A DNA stretch of 5,374 nucleotides, taken from Lachnospiraceae bacterium (GTDB taxonomy: Bacteria > Bacillota > Clostridia > Lachnospirales > Lachnospiraceae). Below are positions 1 to 5,374 of the stretch, piece by piece (positions within the stretch are counted from its first letter, which is position 1; every line of letters starts with the position of its first letter). Where the stretch lies: assembly GCA_900753305.1 (NCBI GenBank), contig CAADYR010000075.1, forward strand, positions 1 through 5,374, in the 5' to 3' direction. The notes below the pieces were generated by a model. The model ran no database searches, was not told the DNA's origin, and worked only from the letters and a program-made list of their open reading frames with translations. The translations under genes were made by a program, and so were the position numbers.

Positions 1-639
1 GATGCGGTTATAGATAAATATTTATCGGGTGATGAACTGATCGCAAGTGGCAGTAAGCCGGATATTCTTTTTCTGGATATTCAGATGCCGGGAATGGATG
101 GGATGGAAACGGCAAAGATGCTTCGTCAGGACAATGAGAATATGATACTCATTTTTGTGACAGCAGCAGAGGAGTATGTTTTTCAGGCATTTGATGTCGG
201 AGCATTTCATTATCTGGTTAAGCCATTTTCCGATGAGAAATTGAAAGAGGTTGTGACAAAGGCAGTCCATAACATAAAAAGGAGTTCCAGACTTGAAAAA
301 GACGAAAAATATATCATGGTACAGACAGCCGGAAGTCATATAAAAATTTTTCTGCGTGATATTGTGTATGCCGAGGTGTATAACCGGAAAGTTATTATCC
401 ATACACGAAGTACGGATATTGAATACTATGGTAAATTACAGGAATTAAGTGATATGGCAGGAACAGATTTTTTCCGAACACACAGAGCCTATCTTGTACA
501 TTTTAAATATGTAGAAAAATATGATGCAACTTGTGTAACTATGAAAAATGGAACTGCATTGATTGCAAAAAAGAATTATCCAGAGTTTGTGAAGCAATAT
601 CTGAAGTATAACCAGAGGAAAGGAAATGAAGTCAGATGA
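1..639 (+). CDS. LytTR-family response regulator (5' partial)
   Basis: Response regulator of the AgrA/LytR type: phosphorylated by a partner kinase, then binding DNA through a LytTR domain. The reading frame is open from base 1, so the true start lies upstream; the first ATG (85) is inside the receiver domain. 212 residues are visible. The receiver shows the phosphoacceptor Asp in FLDIQMPGMDG (codon 76-78), the conserved Thr in FVTA (visible residue 54) and the conserved Lys in YLVKPF (visible residue 74). Only the N-terminal acidic pocket and first helix are missing. The LytTR domain covers about residues 104-208, with typical elements such as DIVYAEVYNRKV and FFRTHRAYLVH. The stop overlaps the kinase start by 4 bases (ATGA), implying translational coupling and a cognate pair. 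The likely target is the tandem repeat at 2042-2071; that link is inferred. Confidence 0.95.
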   Translation, partial: DAVIDKYLSGDELIASGSKPDILFLDIQMPGMDGMETAKMLRQDNENMILIFVTAAEEYVFQAFDVGAFHYLVKPFSDEKLKEVVTKAVHNIKRSSRLEKDEKYIMVQTAGSHIKIFLRDIVYAEVYNRKVIIHTRSTDIEYYGKLQELSDMAGTDFFRTHRAYLVHFKYVEKYDATCVTMKNGTALIAKKNYPEFVKQYLKYNQRKGNEVR

Positions 640-2006
640 GTTTAGTGGAAAGATGCTGGATGATCACATCGAAGTTTTCTGTTATTGCAATTTTGATTAT
701 TACAGGAATCTGTTTTGGTGTTTTTGTATATCCATATATGAAAAAGAAAAGGGAAGCTGCTCTGGTCAGTATTGTTTATATTGGAATTATGTCTGTGCTG
801 TATCTGATACCGCAGCAGATTGGCAATTTTTCTGCATATATGCTGGGAGTTGTGGCTGCATTTCTTGTGATGTATGTACAGGACAGAAGAAACATTTATC
901 AGAAAATATTTCTTGCAGTGACATTTTTTTCTATCCGTTGGCTTGCGGTTGCAATGGCAGACAGACTGGATGATTTTATCACAAAAGCTCTGGTTTTTGG
1001 GAATACGATTGCAGGAAGACAATGGCTGCAATATGGACTTTATGCTGGAACGAGAATTCTGGATATTGTGCTTTGTATCGTTTTCCTTGCAGTTGCAATC
1101 GGTCTGATCAATAAAGCATATGTATACAAAAATGATGAAATGAACGTTAAAGAGCTGGTAATGCTCATCATACCTTCTCTTGTGGGAGTTACAGGATATG
1201 GCATTCTGCAATATTATCTGAATATTTATGAAAAAGATACAGGAAAGAGCCTGACAGATACCTATGGATTTTATGGAGCTTTAAGCTTTGTGCATTATTT
1301 TATCTCTATCATAGCAATTCTTGTTATGACTACGATGTTTCAAAACTGGAAGGTGGCACAGGAAGAACAGACAGGGCAGGAGCTGGTATTAAATCAGGTC
1401 AGTGATATGAAAAAGCATATCGGGGAAGTGGAAAAGCTGTATCAGGATATCCGCAGCCTGCGTCATGACATGGGGAATCATATACAGATGCTGGAACATC
1501 TTGTGGCAGAGAATCATATGGATGATGCAGCAGAATATATGGAGCATTTGAAAAAGGAGTGGAATGAAATATCTCCTGAGATAAAAACGGGGAGTCCTGT
1601 CATTGATGTGATTCTGATGGAAAAGTTAAGAGAAGCAAAGGAAAAGCAGATTCGTTTTATATCAGATTTTCATTATCCGGGGGATACGAAATTAAATGCA
1701 TTTGATTTAAGCGTGATCTTAAACAATGCACTGGATAATTGCATGGAAAATGTAAGTGGAGAAAATCCTTATATCTGTATCTCTTCTTTTCGGAAAAACA
1801 GTATTTTTATGATAACCATAAAGAACAGATATGAGGGAGAGTTAAATTATAAGGACAGTGATCTGCCGGAAACAACGAAATCCGGGAAGGAGCATGGAAT
1901 TGGACTGCATAATATCCGGAGGGTTGCAAGGATGTATATGGGAGATATATCTTTAGAGCAGGAGAATCAGGAAGTGGTTCTAAGTATTATGTTACAGGTA
2001 GAATAA
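636..2006 (+). CDS. AgrC-like GHKL sensor histidine kinase
   Basis: Membrane sensor kinase of the peptide-pheromone (AgrC/HPK10) class, partner of the overlapping LytTR regulator. The 456 residues begin with about seven hydrophobic segments (roughly 14-35, 41-58, 65-81, 87-108, 138-159, 171-195, 214-235). A helical linker leads to the H-box SLRHDMGNH with the likely phospho-acceptor His277. The GHKL ATPase domain has an N-box ILNNALDNCMEN (Asn363/364/368), IKN at 395-397 and a G-box GIGLHNIRR at 421-429. In this family the polytopic N-terminus usually binds an extracellular cyclic or linear peptide; the ligand here is unknown. I chose ATG 636 because it forms the ATGA overlap and has a purine-rich AGGAAAGGA stretch about 13 bases upstream, a rather long spacing. 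ATG 660 is an alternative that keeps every helix. The length is normal and all motifs are intact, so it should be active. Confidence 0.95.
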   Translation: MSLVERCWMITSKFSVIAILIITGICFGVFVYPYMKKKREAALVSIVYIGIMSVLYLIPQQIGNFSAYMLGVVAAFLVMYVQDRRNIYQKIFLAVTFFSIRWLAVAMADRLDDFITKALVFGNTIAGRQWLQYGLYAGTRILDIVLCIVFLAVAIGLINKAYVYKNDEMNVKELVMLIIPSLVGVTGYGILQYYLNIYEKDTGKSLTDTYGFYGALSFVHYFISIIAILVMTTMFQNWKVAQEEQTGQELVLNQVSDMKKHIGEVEKLYQDIRSLRHDMGNHIQMLEHLVAENHMDDAAEYMEHLKKEWNEISPEIKTGSPVIDVILMEKLREAKEKQIRFISDFHYPGDTKLNAFDLSVILNNALDNCMENVSGENPYICISSFRKNSIFMITIKNRYEGELNYKDSDLPETTKSGKEHGIGLHNIRRVARMYMGDISLEQENQEVVLSIMLQVE

Positions 2007-2010
2007 GGAC

Positions 2011-2035
2011 AAAAAGCACCTTCGAGGTGTTTTTT
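2011..2035 (+). terminator. Intrinsic terminator of the two-component operon
   Basis: Starting 5 bases after the kinase stop, CACCT (2017-2021) pairs with AGGTG (2025-2029) around a TCG loop. The stem extends by a G-T pair (2016/2030) and five A-T pairs (2011-2015 with 2031-2035). The T run at 2030-2035 forms the U-tract. It separates the regulator/kinase unit from the downstream operon. Confidence 0.9.
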
Positions 2036-2039
2036 ATTT

Positions 2040-2071
2040 GCTTCACAACAAAAAAAGGGCGGTTCACAACA
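2040..2071 (+). promoter_or_regulatory. Tandem direct repeat, probable LytTR regulator binding site
   Basis: TTCACAACA occurs exactly twice, at 2042-2050 and 2063-2071, each copy preceded by G two bases earlier (2040, 2061). The period is 21 bp, two helical turns, which is the arrangement known for tandem sites of AgrA, ComE and PlnC (about 9-bp repeats with about 12-bp spacers). It lies just after the terminator and 112 bases before the first downstream gene, next to a LytTR regulator gene. The repeat does not match the AgrA consensus, so the assignment rests on geometry and context. TTCACA in the second copy matches five of six bases of a -35 element (TTGACA). I see no convincing -10 at 16-18 bp from it, as expected for an activator-dependent promoter but also consistent with a promoter I cannot place. 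Confidence 0.6.
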
Positions 2072-2167
2072 TCGCTGTTTATTGTAAAGAAAGATATGCC
2101 GAAAAATCAGTAAAGAGAAATCATGTTGTACAGATTTTTAAGGAAACGGATTTCAGAATTTAAGCTC

Positions 2168-2174
2168 AAGGAGG
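2168..2174 (+). promoter_or_regulatory. Ribosome binding site fixing the FlxA-like start
   Basis: AAGGAGG lies 8 bases before ATG 2183. The frame is open back to ATG 2123, but that codon has only a weak purine run before it and would add a 20-residue basic extension. The strong site therefore favours 2183. Confidence 0.85.
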
Positions 2175-2182
2175 ACAATACA

Positions 2183-2983
2183 ATGAGAATCAATGGATTT
2201 AGTGGGACAAATACGCAGACAGGAACAATGGGAATGACACAGGGGAATGATTCTGTAAGTAAAAATATTCAGAATCAGATTGCAAATGCACAGCAGAAGC
2301 TACAGGATTTATCATCGAATGAAGAAATGTCATTAGAGGATAAGATGAAAAAGCGTCAGGAGATACAGCAGGAGATTAACAATCTCAATCAGCAGTTAAG
2401 ACAGCACCAGATCGAGCAGAGAAAGGAACAGCAGAGTAAAAATTCGTCATCTATGGATGATATGGTGGCTGGAACAAGTAGCACTTCTAAAAAGAAAGAC
2501 ACCGGATTGTCACAGGCAAGTATGCAGGCGATGATCTCCGCAGATTCTTCCATGAAACAGGCAAAGGTGCAGGGAAGTATGGCAACACAGATACAGGGAC
2601 GTGCCAGTGTGCTTGAATCTGAAATCAAACAGGATGCCGGAAAAGGAAATACTGAGAAGAAGGAAGAAGAACTGGCAGAGCTGCAGGCAAAGGCACAGTC
2701 TGCGACAGCAGCACAGATGTCTACACTTGCAGATGCAAATAAATCAGTAGAAGAAGCTGCAAAAGCAGAGAACAGCAATACAGAAGACACTGCAACAAAG
2801 AACAATACTGATAAATCCGAGAAAACACAGGAATCTGCGGGGGCTGCGGCAGAGGAGACAGACAGCGTAAAGAATACGGATATCAAAGGGGAAACACAAG
2901 TGACAGTAGAAACACCGACTCTGGAAAATGCACAGAATGCAACACAGCAGGCAGTGTATACACCGATTGATATTCGTTTATAG
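2183..2983 (+). CDS. FlxA-like coiled-coil protein with C-terminal PIDIRL
   Basis: A 266-residue protein whose residues about 24-85 (IQNQIANAQQKLQDL, then a stretch rich in Gln, Asn and Glu) match the style of the FlxA-like family. That family is named after an E. coli gene under flagellar sigma factor control, and its biochemical role is not established. After a Ser/Lys-rich break at about 85-110, a second Ala/Gln/Glu-rich helical region spans about 114-200. A low-complexity Asn/Thr/Glu/Lys linker follows to about 250, and the protein ends YTPIDIRL. There is no signal peptide, membrane helix or cysteine; it looks elongated and partly disordered. It is the first gene after the tandem repeat and probably the head of the operon. 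The ending recurs in the third gene (4396-4419). The family call is from pattern recognition, not a search. Confidence 0.85.
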   Translation: MRINGFSGTNTQTGTMGMTQGNDSVSKNIQNQIANAQQKLQDLSSNEEMSLEDKMKKRQEIQQEINNLNQQLRQHQIEQRKEQQSKNSSSMDDMVAGTSSTSKKKDTGLSQASMQAMISADSSMKQAKVQGSMATQIQGRASVLESEIKQDAGKGNTEKKEEELAELQAKAQSATAAQMSTLADANKSVEEAAKAENSNTEDTATKNNTDKSEKTQESAGAAAEETDSVKNTDIKGETQVTVETPTLENAQNATQQAVYTPIDIRL

Positions 2984-2988
2984 TTGGT

Positions 2989-2996
2989 AAAGGAGA
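2989..2996 (+). promoter_or_regulatory. Ribosome binding site fixing the FliD-like start
   Basis: AAAGGAGA lies 8 bases before ATG 3005. It lies inside the extension that a TTG start at 2984 would give, so ATG 3005 is preferred. Confidence 0.8.
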
Positions 2997-3004
2997 ATGG
3001 TATT

Positions 3005-3760
3005 ATGTCAGAGATTAAGAGTTTTAGTGATTACACAAGTAAATATAACAGCAATGTAGATTATTCCACATTATTTGGCGGAACTTCCGACAGTTCATCC
3101 GTAGGAAACACCAATATGCTTTCTGATTATGCTGCGATTAAAAACGGAAGCTATGGAAAACTTATGAAAGCATATTATGCAAAGCAGGATGCAGAAAAAT
3201 TATCGGGGAAAGGCGATACTTCACAGAAGCTTACACTGATGAAAACAAGTGCGGATTCCCTGAAAAAATCAGCAGATGCACTAAACGATGCGTCACTCTG
3301 GGAAAAAAAGAAAATAAAAAAGAAGGATGAAAAGACCGGGGAAGAAACAGAGGTAGAGGATTATGACTGGGATGCAATTACCAAAAAAGTGAAATCTTTT
3401 ATTGATGATTATAATGATGTTGTTAAGGAGGCAGGAGAATCCAATACAAAAGATGTCCTTAGAAATGCTTCATGGATGACAGGCGTGACAGACAAAACCA
3501 GTCATTTACTTTCTAAAATAGGTATTACCATAGGAAAGGGTAACAAGCTGGAGCTGGATGAAGATGAATTGAAGAAAGCAGATATCAGTTCATTGAAAAC
3601 GGTTTTTACAGGTTACAATTCCTTTGCAGGCAAAACAGCCCAGAAAGCAGCTGGTATATCAAATGCTGCGAATCGGGCAAGTGCGACTTATACAAACAAT
3701 GGTACATATTCTAAAAAAGATTCCTCTCTAACGTCAAGTAAGATAGATAAGGAAGTATAG
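3005..3760 (+). CDS. Short FliD-like (flagellar cap C-terminal) protein
   Basis: A 251-residue, cysteine-free protein without signal peptide or membrane segment. Its C-terminal half follows the layout of the FliD C-terminal domain: a helix with VKSFIDDYNDVVKEA (129-143), a helix around DVLRNASWMTGVTDKTSHLLS, then the turn KIGITIGKGNKLELDEDELK (171-190) and SSLKTVFTG (195-203). In FliD this is the 'GI...G.L.LD...L...VF.G' region next to the terminal coiled coil. Full FliD proteins are usually 400 residues or more and also have an N-terminal coiled coil and outer domains, which I do not see. The N-terminal 60 residues instead contain an Asn/Ser-rich start and SDYAAIKNGSYGKLMKAYY (40-58). A strongly charged Lys/Glu loop sits at about 100-119. 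It begins 21 bases after the FlxA-like stop, in the same operon. It could be a cap-like or filament-associated protein; resemblance does not prove a flagellar role. Confidence 0.75.
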   Translation: MSEIKSFSDYTSKYNSNVDYSTLFGGTSDSSSVGNTNMLSDYAAIKNGSYGKLMKAYYAKQDAEKLSGKGDTSQKLTLMKTSADSLKKSADALNDASLWEKKKIKKKDEKTGEETEVEDYDWDAITKKVKSFIDDYNDVVKEAGESNTKDVLRNASWMTGVTDKTSHLLSKIGITIGKGNKLELDEDELKKADISSLKTVFTGYNSFAGKTAQKAAGISNAANRASATYTNNGTYSKKDSSLTSSKIDKEV

Positions 3761-3812
3761 TATGTTAAGCCTAAATGACAAGAAGAAAAATCTTTTGTAT
3801 TAATTTGTCGGG

Positions 3813-3819
3813 AAGGAGG
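3813..3819 (+). promoter_or_regulatory. Ribosome binding site pointing to a TTG start
   Basis: AAGGAGG lies 6 bases before TTG 3826, in frame with the downstream gene. The upstream in-frame ATG at 3775 has no such site and would place this AAGGAGG inside the coding region, so TTG is the better start. Confidence 0.75.
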
Positions 3820-3825
3820 AACCAG

Positions 3826-4422
3826 TTGAGTTTTACAGTCAATTTATCCAGTGGAGGTTTACTGATAAATAGATTTAATAGTTCTAATATGTTGAAAAGT
3901 ACACAGGAAAAATTGCAGCGACAGCAGGAACGGGATAATAAGGTGGCTTTTTTTGAAGCACAAAAAGAAAATCTGAAAAACCGAAAGGCTGACACTTTGG
4001 AAGAAATCTCTGAAAAGCTGGAAATGTTTCATAATTATGAGAATGAAATTGCGGCAGCAAATCAGGAGTATAATAATTCGCAGATGTTTCATGTCATGGA
4101 CGAGGCAGAAGAACATGGCGAAAAGATTGCGGAAGCTGCTGAGAGGAATAAGCCTAAAACAGAAGAAGAACGAAAGGAAGAAATGGTGGATGAAGCTCTT
4201 GGAACAGAGGAAAACAAGGGCATGATGTCTGAAATCATGGACGAACTTTCGGAGACAACCGAAGAAATGACAGAGCAGATGACGGAAAAAACTGTGGAGA
4301 ATATGGAAGAACTTCCAGACGAGGTTTTGCAGGAGCAGCTTGCTACAGATAGTTTAGAGGCAGCAGAAATGGTACAAACAGACACAATTAAAAGGTATGT
4401 GCCGATTGATATTAGAGTCTAA
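3826..4422 (+). CDS. Acidic Met/Glu-rich coiled-coil protein with C-terminal PIDIRV
   Basis: I do not recognise a named family. From TTG 3826 the product is 198 residues. A short Ser/Asn-rich N-terminus (SFTVNLSSGGLLINRFNSSN) is followed by a basic-to-mixed helical stretch (about 22-70) suited to a coiled coil. A strongly acidic region (about 92-172) has Met recurring every three to five residues, as in MTEQMTEKTVENM. The tail ends RYVPIDIRV. There is no cysteine, signal peptide or membrane helix. The last nine residues mirror the end of the FlxA-like protein two genes upstream, including an identical 12-base stretch (CCGATTGATATT). It follows the FliD-like gene by 65 bases, the largest gap in the operon, with no clear terminator or promoter. 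An ATG 3775 start would add 17 residues, including the only cysteine in the region, and is disfavoured. Confidence 0.8.
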   Translation: MSFTVNLSSGGLLINRFNSSNMLKSTQEKLQRQQERDNKVAFFEAQKENLKNRKADTLEEISEKLEMFHNYENEIAAANQEYNNSQMFHVMDEAEEHGEKIAEAAERNKPKTEEERKEEMVDEALGTEENKGMMSEIMDELSETTEEMTEQMTEKTVENMEELPDEVLQEQLATDSLEAAEMVQTDTIKRYVPIDIRV

Positions 4423-4449
4423 TGGTATTTATCTGGGAAGGAAACAGCT

Positions 4450-5208
4450 ATGAAGATTTACAATAATACAAATATTACATATTCTGCAATCGAACATAAC
4501 AGCAGGAAAAATACAAAGCAAAATGTTCCGGCAGATTTAGAAAAGAAAATGACACAGTATACAGATACACTTTCCATTTCCAAAACAGGGCAGGAGAGCT
4601 TTCGACATTTATCTTCTGTCAGTTCTATGGATTATCAGAACCGTTTTGAGAAGGAAGTGACGGATATATTTGTCAAAGAAGATACAGAGAGTGTAAAAAC
4701 TGATTCCTTTGAACATCATGTAAACAGAATGGCAGAAGCATATAACAAAATGAAAAACAGCATTGAAGAAAAATATGCGGAACAAGATTATGAGCCGGAG
4801 TATTATGTGACAGAATCGGGCAAAATTGAGGAATTGACCAAAGAAAAAGAACTGGATATGCTGAATCAGGCATATGAAAACCACAGTAATTTTATGGCAA
4901 CTTCCACAGAAATCTGGTCAGAATTACAGGATTTTACACCATCGGTAGTTTACCATAAAGAAAGTGAACAGACAGCAAATGAACAGAACATAGGTGAGAA
5001 CCAGGAAAATACTGCAAAATCTAAAGAAAAGGGGGTTATCAAAAATTCGGCATATCAGGCATTTTTATCCGCCATCCAGTCGGATAACCAGAAATTATCG
5101 CAGCAGTATTTGGGTGATTGGAAAGATTTAAGGCTAAATCTGAATGTATCAGATGGTAATCGGAAAATGCTTAATGGTATTTGGGATTATTATGCTAATA
5201 AAAGGTAA
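4450..5208 (+). CDS. Unrecognised 252-residue cysteine-free helical protein
   Basis: No function is recognised. The product has an Asn/Thr-rich N-terminus containing NITYSAIEHNSRKN (8-21), then DTLSISKTG (39-47). A long mostly helical, charged region follows (about 60-160), including MAEAYNKMKNSIEEKYAEQ, YYVTESGKIEELTKEKELDM and a helix ending EIWSELQDF. After a polar Gln/Glu/Asn linker (about 170-195), a compact C-terminal segment contains AYQAFLSAI and ends GIWDYYANKR. There is no signal peptide, membrane segment or cysteine. The start is supported by AAGGAA (4438-4443), 6 bases before ATG 4450. It begins 27 bases after the preceding stop, so it is almost certainly cotranscribed. Its N-terminal motif NIxxxAxxxNxRKN recurs without gaps in the next gene, suggesting the two share an N-terminal module. 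Confidence 0.85.
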   Translation: MKIYNNTNITYSAIEHNSRKNTKQNVPADLEKKMTQYTDTLSISKTGQESFRHLSSVSSMDYQNRFEKEVTDIFVKEDTESVKTDSFEHHVNRMAEAYNKMKNSIEEKYAEQDYEPEYYVTESGKIEELTKEKELDMLNQAYENHSNFMATSTEIWSELQDFTPSVVYHKESEQTANEQNIGENQENTAKSKEKGVIKNSAYQAFLSAIQSDNQKLSQQYLGDWKDLRLNLNVSDGNRKMLNGIWDYYANKR

Positions 5209-5241
5209 TGAAAGCTTTGTAATACGAAAGGAGATGTTAGT

Positions 5242-5374
5242 ATGGCAGTTACAGGTGTAAACAATTACTCTAATATTTACACAAATGCTTATACCGGTAA
5301 TATACGGAAAAATAATGCTAAGGAAACCACAGAAAAGCAGGTTGTGGAGCAAACAGAAGATGTAAAGACAGGGA
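5242..5374 (+). CDS. Start of a further operon protein (3' partial)
   Basis: ATG 5242 is preceded at 7 bases by AAAGGAGA (5227-5234) and opens a frame that runs off the right edge; 44 residues are visible. The N-terminus is Asn/Tyr/Thr-rich (MAVTGVNNYSNIYTNAYTGN), followed by a charged Lys/Glu stretch. Residues 11-24 match residues 8-21 of the preceding gene product at seven of 14 positions without a gap. The function cannot be judged from this fragment. The 33-base gap after the previous stop has no terminator, so it belongs to the same operon. Confidence 0.8.
   Translation, partial: MAVTGVNNYSNIYTNAYTGNIRKNNAKETTEKQVVEQTEDVKTG

Noticed and set aside
626..973. Overlapping + strand open frame of 115 codons in the kinase gene
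   Set aside because: It is out of frame with the kinase, rich in Cys, Trp and Tyr, has no family resemblance, and overlaps a gene with full kinase motifs. It is a shadow frame.
2080..2130. Candidate -10 (TATTGT, 2080-2085) and a second -35-like TTGTAC (2125-2130)
   Set aside because: TATTGT is only 11 bp from the -35-like TTCACA, and TTGTAC has no -10 at suitable spacing. Neither forms a convincing promoter.
2123..2182. Possible 20-residue N-terminal extension of the FlxA-like protein from ATG 2123
   Set aside because: There is only a weak purine run before ATG 2123, while AAGGAGG sits at ideal spacing before ATG 2183. The extension is basic and unlike the Asn/Ser-rich starts of the other operon proteins.
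2389..2886. Long minus-strand open frame opposite the FlxA-like gene
   Set aside because: Its Ser/Ala/Cys/Phe-rich product is what the complement of Gln/Glu/Lys/Ala-rich codons gives. There is no ribosome binding site and the + strand gene is well supported.
3777..3797. Possible hairpin between the FliD-like gene and the TTG-started gene
   Set aside because: The pairing is two short A/T-rich arms (ACAA/TTGT and AAGA/TCTT) with a bulged G and no proper T tract. It is too weak to call a terminator.
4421..5181. AATGGTATTT recurring after the third gene and near the end of the fourth
   Set aside because: A 10-base A/T-rich match, one copy between genes and one inside coding sequence, without regular spacing or symmetry. 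It is likely chance.

Overview
The window looks like part of a low-to-moderate G+C Firmicutes genome, most plausibly a gut Lachnospiraceae or related Clostridia. The reasons are A/T-rich codon use, strong AAGGAGG-type ribosome binding sites, an AgrC-like sensor kinase with a LytTR regulator, and a FlxA-like protein of a kind I associate with these bacteria. This is inference from sequence style; no marker gene fixes the taxon. All genes are on the + strand.

Bases 1-2006 hold a two-component system. A LytTR response regulator, cut by the left window edge, overlaps by 4 bases (ATGA) a seven-helix membrane histidine kinase of the peptide-pheromone (AgrC/GHKL) class. No pheromone precursor or processing gene is visible. 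A clean intrinsic terminator (2011-2035) ends this unit.

Bases 2007-2182 hold no gene. Directly after the terminator is an exact 9-bp direct repeat, TTCACAACA, with a 21-bp period. This is the geometry of a tandem LytTR binding site, so the adjacent regulator probably controls the downstream operon.

Bases 2183-5374 hold five tightly spaced genes with no terminator between them, each with its own Shine-Dalgarno site. The operon runs off the right edge. In order they encode a FlxA-like coiled-coil protein, a short protein resembling the C-terminal part of the flagellar cap protein FliD, an acidic Met/Glu-rich coiled-coil protein started by TTG, an unrecognised 252-residue protein, and the beginning of a fifth protein. 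None has a signal peptide or membrane helix, and none contains cysteine over about 970 complete residues plus the visible 44 of the fifth. The first and third share a C-terminal ending (Y-x-PIDIR-hydrophobic). The fourth and fifth share a gap-free N-terminal motif (NIxxxAxxxNxRKN). Together this suggests a set of related, possibly exported, flagellar-axial-like proteins under pheromone-type two-component control. Sequence alone does not show whether they belong to a real flagellum, a flagellum-derived apparatus, or something else.
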